64,000 nucleotides of DNA from assembly GCA_964443225.1 (NCBI GenBank), contig CAYUCC010000003.1, forward strand, positions 1 through 64,000, written 5' to 3'. Below are positions 18,619-29,100 of the stretch, piece by piece. The notes under the pieces are model-generated. The model searched no databases. It saw only the letters and a program-made list of their open reading frames with translations, and was not told the DNA's origin. Numbering within the stretch: the stretch's first letter is position 1; every line of letters starts with the position of its first letter. The position numbers were made by a program, and so were the translations under genes. Origin of the DNA: SSC4 sp964443225. GTDB taxonomy: Bacteria > Chloroflexota > Anaerolineae > SSC4 > Amarolineaceae.

Positions 18619-20274
18619 GTGTCACCAACAGATCTTCATAACAAACCACCGCTGGATATCCTCAACTTGGATCGCGAGAGCCTGGCATCGCTGATAATCC
18701 TGGAAGCGTTGTCAGCGGACCAGGTAAACCGTCTTTACGCAGCCCAGGTTGGAAGTTGTGGGGATTTGGTCTGGCAAGTGCGCGACGACTTCGCGCGCGC
18801 CCGATTGCACAGCCGCACCGCTATTCCGAATGAGCAATTGCTTCTCGCCGGCGCAACGGCCAATCTGCTTCAGATGCACGGCCCAGGGTCGATGGCGGCG
18901 GCTAGAATACTTGAGAACTCCAGGTCATCTGTAGACCTCGAGGACGGTAAGGCTCTGGAGAATCTCGAAGATTGGCTGCATGCCAATCGGTCTAAAACCT
19001 TCTCTTTACTTGCGCGTCATGTTGAAGAAGCGAAAGCAAAGGCGAGGATAGAAAGCAGGATCTGGTGGCAGAAGTGGTATCCATTAGTCTTCTTTGGAGT
19101 GGTGATGTTGTGGCCCATCGCTGGAGAATGGTCCCGCCTCTTCCCGCCCGCCGCGGAAAGCTCCTTCGATCAGGCTGTCTCGGCGTTCCAGCGCAATTTG
19201 GCACTCAGCTACCTGGCAGCTTTCGCCATCACATTTGGATTGCTTGCCCTGGGATTGTATGTCTTCATGTGGGCTGTGAAGCCATCCGCCTACGGTCGTG
19301 TTTCCGTATTCCTCGGTCGTGTGCTTCTGAGCGATAGAGACACGGTATTGCTGTGGGAGACGGGGCAGATAGCTTCCGAGAGTTACGAGAGAAGGTTGCA
19401 GTCGATACAGCGTGCTTGGAATTGGTTGCCGCTGATCGCAGTAGGCGTTGGTTTTGGCGGCGCCCTGCTGCAATTGGAGGATCGCATCGTCATGGGGCTT
19501 GTGGGCGCTGCTTTCATCGTGGGCATTTCCGCGTTGACTGCGCTGGAGTTGTTCGTACGACACAAGGGATTCACCCGATGGAACGCTGCATGGGCTGAAC
19601 AAGTGCGCTTGCATTACACTGGTCATACGATCGTGACGTCGGTGCTTCAGGTTGGCGTCATAGGCCTTACGTTTGCGCTGGCGCTGTTGGTCGCAGTTGA
19701 AGTCGGTGTCTGGTTAGCTGTACCATGGTCTGGCCATGTAGCCGAAAATGGCAAGACGGGTTTCCTGGCTGCACTACCTGCGTCTGATCTGGCAGCTGAA
19801 GACTGGTCTATGGCGCAGGCTTGGGCACAGAGGCAAGCCGCAGGACTGCAACAGAACATTGCAACTGTTGGCGCAGAAGCCCAAAGCGTGGTCGTTGAGG
19901 CGTTGGACGCGCTGCTCGTTGGCATCATTTTGGAGCTGGTTGTATTCACCACGCTGGCATTTGTCTCGGGAATGCGCAGAAAAGGGCTGATTGCCCTTCT
20001 GGTTCCACTCATCCTATGGCTAGGCGGAGAGCTGATACCTGACACGGTGGGCCAGATTTCCGCCGGCCAGTCGCCGTTTGTCAAGCTCTCGTTGACTGCG
20101 CTGGCTGTCTCGTTAGTGATCGCCATCCTGAGCAATATCCTTGGCGAGCGAGCTGCCCAGCGCGACGAGCGCGAATGCCAAAAATGCTATCTTTTGGCGG
20201 CTAAGGATGACAACTTCTGCAAGACATGCGGCACACCCCTGGTCTCATCGGCGGTGACAATGCGAAGCCGATGA
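18619..20274 (+). CDS. Multi-pass membrane protein with C-terminal zinc ribbon
   Basis: About 551 residues. GTG 18619 is preferred because CCAGGAG lies 8 nt before it; the frame stays open up to GTG/ATG at 18550/18553. An N-terminal soluble domain of about 150 residues precedes eight hydrophobic segments (first VFFGVVMLWPIAGEW, last LAVSLVIAILSNILGE). The C-terminus is a treble-clef-like zinc ribbon (CQKCYLL, then FCKTCGTPL). No family is recognised. It lies between the DUF1156 methylase and the DUF499 ATPase, so it may be a membrane effector or anchor of the system. GC is lower than in the neighbours. Confidence 0.78.
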   Translation: MSPTDLHNKPPLDILNLDRESLASLIILEALSADQVNRLYAAQVGSCGDLVWQVRDDFARARLHSRTAIPNEQLLLAGATANLLQMHGPGSMAAARILENSRSSVDLEDGKALENLEDWLHANRSKTFSLLARHVEEAKAKARIESRIWWQKWYPLVFFGVVMLWPIAGEWSRLFPPAAESSFDQAVSAFQRNLALSYLAAFAITFGLLALGLYVFMWAVKPSAYGRVSVFLGRVLLSDRDTVLLWETGQIASESYERRLQSIQRAWNWLPLIAVGVGFGGALLQLEDRIVMGLVGAAFIVGISALTALELFVRHKGFTRWNAAWAEQVRLHYTGHTIVTSVLQVGVIGLTFALALLVAVEVGVWLAVPWSGHVAENGKTGFLAALPASDLAAEDWSMAQAWAQRQAAGLQQNIATVGAEAQSVVVEALDALLVGIILELVVFTTLAFVSGMRRKGLIALLVPLILWLGGELIPDTVGQISAGQSPFVKLSLTALAVSLVIAILSNILGERAAQRDERECQKCYLLAAKDDNFCKTCGTPLVSSAVTMRSR

Positions 20275-20415
20275 GACACTCGAAGAACGTCCAGATGGCG
20301 TCTGGTTAGCTCGTAGCCAGTTCAGTGAATTCAAGAAGGCGATCGTCTATCATTACCTGATTCAGATAACCTCTCGCATGATGATGTAGCGCAAGCCGCC
20401 ACAAAGGAGTACGCC

Positions 20416-23238
20416 ATGACCGTCTACCAACTTGTTCCCTGGAGCCAGGTCGTCCGCCTGCACGCGGACGTCGAGTCCGGCAAGACCGCACTCGCCACCT
20501 ACGCCATCGACCTGGGCGCGCTGGTGGAGGGAGATCCCAATGTGCCGCTAGTTTACCGCGATCCGTACGCCTTCTTCGCCGCAACTCACGTTACCAGCGG
20601 GCTGTACCGGCTGCTGGCGGACGTGTTGGGCGGGCTGGCCGGTGGCAGCGGCGACCGGGTGCTCCAGTTGCGCTCCCCCTTCGGCGGCGGCAAGTCCCAC
20701 GTGCTGGCGGCGCTGTACCACGCGGTGCGCGAACGTCCGGCCCTGGCCGGCATCCCCGGTGCGGCGCAACTGCCCGATCCCGGCCCGGTGCGCTTTGCCG
20801 TGTTCGACGGCGAGAAGTTCGGCATCCTGGGCAAGACGATCCGCGGCCAGCAGGTGCAGACGCTGTGGGGCGCGCTGGCGGCCGCACTGGATCGTTACGA
20901 CGTCATGGCTTACTACGACCGCAGCCGCGGCGCGCCGGGCGGTGATGACATCGCTGCGCTACTGGGCGATGCGCCCACCCTGATTCTGCTGGACGAGACC
21001 CTCAAGTACATCGAGCGCGCCGGCGCCGAAGTGATCGGCGACTCGACCCTGGGTCGCCAGACGCAGGATTTCGTGCAATCCCTTTCCACCGAGGCGGCGC
21101 GCCATCCACGCACGGTGCTGGTCTACAGCCTGCAAGCCAGCGCACGCGAGGCCTTCGACAACGTGGCCCTCCTCAACATGCTCGACCATCTCACCTCGCG
21201 CGTCGACGCCAAGCGTGAGCCGGTGTCGGGCGACGAGGTGCTGCCCGTGGTGCGCAAGCGCCTGCTGGCCGACGCGCCGGAGGAGGCGACTGTCATCCCG
21301 GTGTCCGACGTCTACGCAACCGAGATCACCAAGATGCGGTCGGCCCACGCCCTGGACGATGCCGATCGGCGCGCGGCCGAGGACGACCGCATTGCCCTAC
21401 GCAATCGTCTAGCCGCGGCCTACCCATTCCATCCAGCCTTGATTGACCTGATGCGCGAGCGCTGGGCCTCCCTGCCCAATTTCCAGCGTACGCGCGGCGC
21501 CTTGCGCTTCCTCTCGGTCTGCCTGCACGCCCTCAAGCGGGAGAACCGGGCCGGCGCGCTGCTGGGTCCCGGCGATATCCCGGTGGACGACGGCGACGTG
21601 GCCCAGGCCTTCTTCAGTGAGGTCGGCCAGCGCGAGCCGTTCAAGGCGGTCTTGCAGCGTGATTTTCACGGCCCCAACGCGCGCGTCAAACGCATCGACG
21701 AGCGGCTCGGTCGCGAGCGACCCAACCTGAGCGGGGTCAATCCGGCGATGAGAATTGCCACCGCCATCCTGATGTACTCCTTTGGCGGCCTCTCCAGCGC
21801 CAATCCTGAGGGCGGCGATCCGATCAGCACCGGCGTGACGGAGAGCGAGCTGTTAGCGGCCGTGGTCAGTCCCGAGCTGGACAGTATCACGGCGCAGGCC
21901 GTGTTGAAGGAGCTGCGTGAGCAATGCCTCTACCTGCACTACGACGGTGCGCACTACGTTTTCAAAACCACCCCGAATGTCACCCAGGTGCTTGAGGACC
22001 AGGCCAACAACGTCCAACCACAAGAGATCGAGCGCTTCATCCAGGACGATTTGGCCAGCCGGCTCAGCGGCCGGACAAGCGCTATCTTGTGGCCGCGACG
22101 CAGCCAGGCCATCCCGGATCGTGAGCCACGCTTCCTCCTGGCCTACCTGCCCCTGGACTTTGCCCAGCAGTCTGATGCCGCGCAAGACCAGCAAGCCCGA
22201 GAGCTTTTCAGCCAATACGGGGACATTCCCCGACGCTACCGCAATGGGGTGGGTCTGGCCGTGCCAGAGCGCAGCCAGGTGGAGCCACTGCGTCGTGCTG
22301 TGCGCTACTTGAAGGCTGTCGAGTTGGTACGCAACCGGCGCACACAACTCAACCTCACCAGCGCCCAGCTCGAGCAGCTCAAAGAACGGGAGCGCACTGA
22401 GAAAACACAGTGCGAAGCGGCCATGCGCGATCTATACCAGTCGGTGTGGCTGCCGCTCGTCGGCCAGGGGCAGATTGCTGTAGAAAAGGTTGTCCTGTCA
22501 GGCCGGCCGCTCCTGGCGCAAACCCTCCATGAGCGTTTGATAGAGCTGCTGACCATCGTTTCGCCCAAACGGCTCTTTACCTCAGTGACCGCCGACAAGG
22601 TCGTCGAGTTGATGGCGTTGGGCGAGGGAGAGGGACAGCAGCGGGCGGTTGCCGTCAGCCAGGTGATCGAGTCGTTCTACAGCGTATTGGACTTCCCCCG
22701 GCTGGAGAGCGAAAAGGCCATCTTGCGCGCCGTCGCCGGCGGCGTCAAAGATCGCCAGTTCGGCTATATCGGCCCAGGCCGGTCGACCGAGCTGACCAAT
22801 CTCCGCGAGCGGGGCGGCTATCTGGTCAACCCGCGCCTGGTACGCATTGGCGTCGAGGTGCCGCAGGATGAGATCGACGCCGGCGGCGCTTTTCTGGTGA
22901 TCCCACAGTGTATCGAGAGTGAGGCGCCACCCGAACTCACATCGCCTGAGTCACAACGTATGCCGCCTGGTACAGGACAGCCAGGACCCAGACCTCCCGA
23001 ACCAGCGGCGCCAGGATCAGTGATACCGAACCAACCGACCACAGTACGCCTACCGATGCGCATGAACCGTCAACAGCTCTATGCCAGCTTCAATGCCATC
23101 GCCAACCTGGCAGACAAGGCCGGCAGCATCAAGGTGACGGTGGAGGCACAGAAAGCGGATGGTTTCGACACCAACTGGCTGCGCAACGCCGTGCTTGAGC
23201 CGCTGGAGGAAGCGGACGTAAGGATCGAGCGTGACTAA
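20416..23238 (+). CDS. DUF499 AAA+-like ATPase (BrxC/PglY-related)
   Basis: A 940-residue ATPase of the DUF499 group. Walker A is SPFGGGKSHVLAALYH (about residue 90) and Walker B is PTLILLDETLKYIERAG (about 192). The C-terminal region (about 850-895) is Pro-rich, followed by a short alpha/beta tail. ATG 20416 follows AAAGGAG. DUF499 proteins are the large ATPases of BREX systems (BrxC/PglY) and also occur in DUF1156-helicase modules. It probably organises the helicase and methylase on phage DNA. Its end overlaps the next gene by 8 nt. Confidence 0.9.
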   Translation: MTVYQLVPWSQVVRLHADVESGKTALATYAIDLGALVEGDPNVPLVYRDPYAFFAATHVTSGLYRLLADVLGGLAGGSGDRVLQLRSPFGGGKSHVLAALYHAVRERPALAGIPGAAQLPDPGPVRFAVFDGEKFGILGKTIRGQQVQTLWGALAAALDRYDVMAYYDRSRGAPGGDDIAALLGDAPTLILLDETLKYIERAGAEVIGDSTLGRQTQDFVQSLSTEAARHPRTVLVYSLQASAREAFDNVALLNMLDHLTSRVDAKREPVSGDEVLPVVRKRLLADAPEEATVIPVSDVYATEITKMRSAHALDDADRRAAEDDRIALRNRLAAAYPFHPALIDLMRERWASLPNFQRTRGALRFLSVCLHALKRENRAGALLGPGDIPVDDGDVAQAFFSEVGQREPFKAVLQRDFHGPNARVKRIDERLGRERPNLSGVNPAMRIATAILMYSFGGLSSANPEGGDPISTGVTESELLAAVVSPELDSITAQAVLKELREQCLYLHYDGAHYVFKTTPNVTQVLEDQANNVQPQEIERFIQDDLASRLSGRTSAILWPRRSQAIPDREPRFLLAYLPLDFAQQSDAAQDQQARELFSQYGDIPRRYRNGVGLAVPERSQVEPLRRAVRYLKAVELVRNRRTQLNLTSAQLEQLKERERTEKTQCEAAMRDLYQSVWLPLVGQGQIAVEKVVLSGRPLLAQTLHERLIELLTIVSPKRLFTSVTADKVVELMALGEGEGQQRAVAVSQVIESFYSVLDFPRLESEKAILRAVAGGVKDRQFGYIGPGRSTELTNLRERGGYLVNPRLVRIGVEVPQDEIDAGGAFLVIPQCIESEAPPELTSPESQRMPPGTGQPGPRPPEPAAPGSVIPNQPTTVRLPMRMNRQQLYASFNAIANLADKAGSIKVTVEAQKADGFDTNWLRNAVLEPLEEADVRIERD

Positions 23239-23560
23239 AGTGAAATCCACAAACCAACCCGACCGTTACGATCCAGCCCGCGTGGCACGCACACGCCCCA
23301 TCGAGGCCATGGTCGAGCAGCTGCACCTTCCCCTGAACCGCCACCGCAAGGTGCTGAGTATACTCAGCGCACTCCAGATACAGATCGAGGACGGCGGCGA
23401 CAGCGCGGCAGTCAACGACCACCTGCTCGCCGCCCTACGTGAGGCGGTCCTCCACCAGGTCTCACCAGACCAGGCCGCCGCAGTCCTCGCCGCCGTCGAT
23501 ACCTTCGCCAAACAGGAGCAGCTGCGGTGGCATCAAATTGCCGTAAAGACATCGAGGTAG
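23231..23560 (+). CDS. Small helical partner of the DUF499 ATPase
   Basis: A 109-residue protein starting at GTG 23231 inside the last codons of the DUF499 gene, so translation is coupled. It is basic at the start and then alpha-helical, with heptad-like hydrophobic spacing in EAMVEQLHLPLNRHRKVLS and QAAAVLAAVDTFAKQ. No known family is recognised. The position suggests a regulatory or adaptor subunit of the ATPase. Confidence 0.6.
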   Translation: MTKVKSTNQPDRYDPARVARTRPIEAMVEQLHLPLNRHRKVLSILSALQIQIEDGGDSAAVNDHLLAALREAVLHQVSPDQAAAVLAAVDTFAKQEQLRWHQIAVKTSR

Positions 23561-25757
23561 GTTTCCTGCATGCCCGAGCCCGCAAGGTGCATCTGCTCAA
23601 GCGCGACGAACCGCGCCAGGACTGGGATATGTCGGCCGATCCCCGACTCACCGTCTGGGAGGCGGCCCAGCACCTGATCCACACCCTGGACACGCAGAGC
23701 GAGCGGGCCGCGGCCATTCTTCTGGCGCAAGTCGGTGGTCTGGGCGAGGCCGCGCGCGACCTGGCGTATCGCCTCTACACCCTGTGCGAGCGCAAGGGGT
23801 GGGCCGCCGAAGCGGATGTGCTTGGTTACATCAAGCAAGAGCTGGCTGCTTCTCCGACAGGCGCCGCGTTTCTATCCAGGTTCGTCGCCGTTCTGGCGAA
23901 GCGGAAAAGGTCCGATCTGGTCGAGCCGTTGGCGATCTCTTGTCTGCCGCCGAGCCTTGGACGGACGGACGCCTACATGGAGATCGCGCGCGGCTATCGT
24001 CAGAACGACGAGGTAAAGGCAGCAGTGGCCTTCTTAGACGCCATGGGCCAACGCTTCCCTGACGACAAAGCTATTGGGGCTCTTCCTACCGCCTTCCTGG
24101 TCGAATCATTGGCTGCGCCATCGTCCACGACGCGCACGTTCGTATTGAAACAGCTTTACGCTCGATCCGAAAAGGCTCGTGCAATCGGTGCGCTCAACGA
24201 GTTGTTCGCAAAGACGAACGACGTGAACGTGCAGCTTGACGTGTTGGCAGCACTGGTGGAAATCCAGAATGCTGAAGCGCTGCCCTTCCTCAAAGCTTCA
24301 CTCAGCCATAACTCCAAGGAGGTGCGTCGCGAGGCGGCCAAGGCTCTCGGCCAACTCGGCGACAAGCGCGCCAAGCGGCCTCTGCGACAGCAGCTCAAGG
24401 TCGAGCAGGATCCTTCGGTCAAGACTGCGCTGAAGGACGCTTTGCACCGGATTGATCCGAAGGCAAAGGAACACCCGCCGTTGAAGGCTAGCTCGGTCGT
24501 CATAGCCATGATCGAGGGGGGCTTGTTGGGAGCTATATGGGGATGGGTGCAGACATTCTTCTGGATCATTCCGGGGCTATCGGACGGTTCGATCACCTTG
24601 ATCTTTGGCGCTATTTCCGGGGCAGTCATCCTTGGCTTCCCGATTAGTGTCGTGCGGCCAAGCAAGAGCCAGGACGATGGATGCTTGACTCTCTTCGGTG
24701 GCGGGGCTGTGATCGGTGGCGTTGTTGGAATCGCCATGATCTTGCTTATGCCAATTCTGATTGGATCGCCCATGCTCTCGTTCGGGTATATTAACGATAA
24801 TGTCATGATCATCATGAGCGCAGTGACGGTCGCGGTGCTTTCAGTGCCCGTCGTCATCGCCTTCAAAACCGAGCGGTTTTGGATTCTGCCGGTGACTGGT
24901 CTGCTTCTGGTGGCAGTAGTGACCCTTCCAATGATCCGCTGGACTGGACTCTTTGCGGATGCCGTCGCTCAAGGAAAAGCAACTCTAGCTGCCACATTCG
25001 CTCAGTCCTCGAGCAGTCCACAAGACGAGGCGATAGTAGCAGCAACGACCACAGTCACACCTGTGATGGAAGCTACGCGTTCGGACTCACTAACGCCACG
25101 GCCATCGCCAACCGTGCCCGCGGGCGTCACTGCGAGTGCCCAGAGCGCCAAAGTGATGAGCGTCACTGACGGTCACGCAATCCGGGTGGAGCTTGTCGAT
25201 GGCACAGCCACGATCCGCTATGCTGGCCTGCTCGTGCCGACCGGTGACATGATGGGCGCCGATTCCGCCGCGCAAGCCAGTCGGGAACTCCAGCGCGACC
25301 CGTGGGTCTGGCTCGAAACGACGAGTTCCGCCCCGGCAGGCGCCGACGTCGAAGCCCAAATCTGGCTGGCCGATGGAACGTTGGCCAATCAGGAGCTTGT
25401 CGAGATGGGCTACGCGCTACCCGATTTCACGCTTCAAGATGACATGCTTGCATCGCAGCTCAAGCAGGCGGCCCGTGAGGCATGGCAGGCGCAAGCGGGT
25501 TTCTGGGCCGGCGACGCAGATGTGGCGCCCTGGGCAGCGGTGGTAGTGGACACCGCCAACATCCGCCAGGGACCGGGCACAGATCGTCCGGTGGCTGGAA
25601 AGGCTACCCGCGGCGACATCTTCGTGATTAACGGGCGCAACGCCAACGGCGATTGGCTGCAGATCAAGGCTGGCGACGCCGTAGCGGCTTGGATCTTCGC
25701 CGAACTGGCACAGACGATGACGGCGATTTCTTCTCTCTTCCGGTCGTCTTGCCGTAG
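23527..25757 (+). CDS. Chimeric membrane protein: methylase-tail-like, HEAT, TM, SNase-like and SH3b segments (frameshifted 3' end)
   Basis: Starts at GTG 23527 (AGGAG 8 nt upstream), overlapping the previous gene by 34 nt. Residues 9-105 (RLTVWEAAQHLI and DLAYRLYTLCERKGWA) resemble the C-terminal domain of some DUF1156 proteins. HEAT-like repeats span about 150-310, five or six hydrophobic helices 320-480, a Ser/Thr-rich linker follows, then a staphylococcal-nuclease-like domain (540-660) lacking the usual catalytic Glu and second Arg, and an SH3b domain (669-726). The raw frame runs on to 26745 across two other genes, which is implausible. A 1-nt loss near 25705-25712 would switch to the frame ending DDDGDFFSLPVVLP at TAG 25755-25757, just before the next ribosome site. 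Confidence 0.72.
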
Positions 25758-25787
25758 ACGACTCCAATCACCCCCAAGGAGGACACC

Positions 25788-25967
25788 ATGGGTTGGAAAA
25801 GACAATGGGCCGTGTGCCAACACCGGGATCACGCGTGGAAGAACGCGAAGTACGACAATAGGGATGGCACCCAGGACGGCTGGACGTGCAGAAACTGCGG
25901 CTATCACGAGTGCAAGTACTGCGGCAACCCCGAGTATTCCCGCTGTCCTGAGTGCGGCGCCGCGTAG
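25788..25967 (+). CDS. 59-residue zinc-ribbon protein
   Basis: A short frame (ATG 25788, TAG 25965-25967) with an ideal AAGGAGG five nt before the ATG. The first third is Trp/Lys/Asn-rich (MGWKRQWAVCQHRDHAWKN). The rest carries three Cys pairs in a row: CRNCGYHE, CKYCGNPEY and CPECG, a compact zinc ribbon or double knuckle. The cysteine spacing recalls the multi-ribbon protein at 31029, so the two may be related adaptor proteins on either side of the NACHT gene. Confidence 0.75.
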   Translation: MGWKRQWAVCQHRDHAWKNAKYDNRDGTQDGWTCRNCGYHECKYCGNPEYSRCPECGAA

Positions 25968-26005
25968 CGCTTGCGGACGATACAGTGCAAGGTGTCAGGC
26001 AGTTT

Positions 26006-26060
26006 GTAGTGACGACTTTTGTCGTTTCTGCGGCCCCGGAGCGACTAAAGTCGCCACTAC
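26006..26060. repeat. REP/MITE-like inverted repeat
   Basis: GTAGTGACGACTTT (26006-26019) and AAAGTCGCCACTAC (26047-26060) are inverse complements with one mismatch. Each arm contains its own small palindrome; the right one, GCGACTAAAGTCGC (26041-26054), is perfect. Such nested palindromes are typical of dispersed short repeats mobilised by a transposase in trans. The rest of the 25968-26137 gap holds nothing else recognisable. Confidence 0.6.
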
Positions 26061-26137
26061 GAACCAGAGGGTCTGTCACGCCTTCATGGTCCGGGTGTTG
26101 CGCGCGCGGCCATTAATTCAGAAAGGAAATGCCAGCC

Positions 26138-29100
26138 ATGACAGTAGCACGCGAGATCGGTGTTGTGATCGGCACGGCCGTCTTTGGTCCTGGCGGGGCG
26201 CTCATTGGAGGCATCGCTGGGGCCGCCATCGATGCCGTAGCCCCGTTACTGGGAGACATCGGAAAGGGAGTTGTGTCCAACCTGGCTGCCGACTACGTGA
26301 GCGGTGCTATCATGCACCGGGAGCTGGGGGAACAGAACCACGACCTGCAGCGCGCCTTTCGCGCTGCCGCAGTACTGGCGGTGACGGACATCGGCGGTCG
26401 GGAGTGTTTTCCCAGGAGCAAGCCGTCCGCGATCGACGATGGAGTCGCCTATCTCTCCTCGACGCGGGGAACATCCACCGTTCAGGAAAAGCAGGCCTGG
26501 CAAGACAGAATCTGTGTCCTTCTGCACGGCGTTGTGCAGGGCATCGACAAAGGCACCATTCTACCGCTGACCCCTTTGCAGGAACAGCCGCAGCTTCTGG
26601 CTCAGGATTTCTTGCTCAACGAGACCTCGGAAGCGTTCGCAGGGCTCCTCTATCGCAGCGTCTTTTCTTCTGTGATAAGCGCCTATGCGGAGATGTTCGC
26701 CTCATTGACGGACCTGGAGCGGCATCTGAAATGGCAGTTGTTTGAGCGCACCCACTTCCACTTTGGCGAGCTGCTCAAGTCGGACGAGCACAGCAAGGCA
26801 TGGATCGCCTTCCAGCGAGCGCTCTTGCAGGGAACACAGGCTGCCGTCAAAAAAAGTCAGGCAGGCCATGCAGAGATAATGGCAGCATTGGAGGAGATCA
26901 GGCAATCGCTTGAGTCGCCTGAGAGATTGGCGCAATGGCAAAACGTGACGGCGGATTTGCTGGCAGTGCGCGATCTGGAGAAGTCAGCGGATGTTTCGTT
27001 GTCTGCGGTAGTGGACCGTTTAGTAGACGCGCATCAACGGCAACTTGACGCATTGAAAGACTCGTTGACCTACACGATACAGGAGGAGCACGAAAGGACA
27101 AGAGCTACCTTCGAGAAAGAAATGGCAAGGCTGCGCGATGATCTGCTGGGCAAAGGAGTCCCCATTGGCGGCGCGGCAAGCCAGAGACTGCGGAAAAACA
27201 TCCTGGATTACATCGATAAGGTGATCAGTCTTCACACCTTCAGCTTGCAATGGCGAGTGCAGGCCACGATGCGTTCTCCTACATTTGACAGCGTCTACGT
27301 TCCCCAACGAATGGTGCGTGTTCAGGAGGATCTTGGATCAGAAACGTTGACTCCGGATCCACCAGGGACCGATTCACACGTCGATCCCTTGCCGGCGCTG
27401 CTGCAAGCGCGCGCGCTGGTCGTGCTCGGAGAGCCGGGCAGCGGCAAGAGCGTCCTGCTGCACCATCTGGCGCTGGAGCTGGCGCGAGACTGCCAAGGAC
27501 GTTTCAACAGCGGTCTCACAGGGGGATATCTCCCCGTTCTCGTACCGTTGGGTGGCTATTTGGGCGACAGGGGATGGCGCGCCAACAGCTCGTCGGTCTC
27601 CGATCTATTGGCGCACATCGATCGTGTTCTGAACGCCATGACGGCCTCGCTGGATTGGCGAGCGCTCATGGCTGAGCGCGGGATCGCCTTTTTATTCGAC
27701 GCCTTCGACGAGGTGGCGTTCGACTCACGGCAGGAGCTCATCGACGGCATACAACGGTTGGCGACAGGCATCGGCGCAGGCTGCCCCATCGTCTTGACCT
27801 CGCGCGAGGCCAGCTACCAGCAAAGCCCGCAGGTGTTGGGCGTTCCGTTTCAAGTGTACCGGTTGGAGTTGTTGAAAGCCCTGGATGTCAAACCAGCAGT
27901 GGCCTCCTGGATTGCGGCGCTCAGCACCCTTGGCAGTCGCGATGCCCTGGTAACAGAGCGACAAGCGCAGGCGTTGGTGCAGGAAGTCGAGCTGCAGCCA
28001 GGGCTGCGGGCTGCCCTGCGCAATCCTCTGCGACTCTGGCTGACGGTGCGTTCATACCTCGCCCAGCAGAAGCTAGTGCGTTTGGGCAGCCTGTACGACC
28101 AGTATGTGGACGATGCGCTGGCGTCCAGGAAGGATTCGCCGCAGCAAGAGGCAGCCTGGCCGGATAGCGAACACGCCAAGGCGTGCTTGCAGACATTGGC
28201 GTGGCGCATGCACAGCGACGGGGACATCGCCGATGTCGCCCAAGCCGAGCACGTCCTGATGCAGGACTGCGAATTGACCGAACCCACGGTCCGCCCCTTC
28301 GTTAGGGCCATGCACGAAGACGCTGGCTTGCTCGTGCTGCGCGAGGCTGCCGGAGCCAACCTACAGCTTGGTCAGGTCGGTGTAGCGTTTGGCCCGCACC
28401 AATCCTTCTATGACTTCTTTGTTGGCCGCTATCTGGCGGACTGGTGGCGGCGGGATCGCGGGGGCATGCAGGCGTTTGTGCGCAGCAAGGATGAGTCTGT
28501 CGATTGGAGGCCAGCGATAGGCTTTGCGCTCAGCCTGTTGGCCGACGATGAGACCGAGGCGCGCCGTGTGTTCGACTTCATCTTGGTGGAGCTAGCGCGG
28601 CGCCCAATGTGGGGCGTGTGGTGTCTGAAGGATGGCCTGGAGCTTGACGCGGGCAGCCTGCCCAAGGCGCAGCGGCAACGAATCTACCGCCAGATGTCGC
28701 GTCAGGCGCGCAACCTGCTTCGACCTCCCGGCCGCTTCGGGCAAATGATGCTGGGCGTGCGGCATCGCTCTGAAGAGAAGCTTCAGCAGCAATTCATGGA
28801 TGAACTCACAACAGTGCAGGCGCTGGCCAAGCTACAACTACCCGAATCTGGCCACGATATCTTGCACGCCATGTACCGGATCGCCTTCGCTGGGGATGAG
28901 GAATTTCTTGCCCCTGCGCTGAGGACCCCCTTGGTCGATCTCGATCATCGCGGGTTGTGGCCGGCCATCATGGACGCCTTGCTCTCAGAGGTCGACTGGG
29001 TGCGCAGGTCGGCCGCCTTCATTATCGCAGAATGGCGCGATCCGGCCGCGCTGGAGGCCATGCACTGGTTGCTAGACAACACGGAGTTCACGAGCTGGGC

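Noticed and set aside
20275..20380. Coding-like tail after the membrane protein (frame through GVWLARSQFSEFKKAI)
   Set aside because: No start or ribosome site; could be a frameshifted extension of the upstream gene, but the zinc ribbon already gives a sensible end.
25768..26745. Continuation of the chimeric gene's frame to 26745
   Set aside because: It overlaps two well-supported genes and becomes Arg/Ser/Cys-rich without any domain; a frameshift at about 25710 explains it better.
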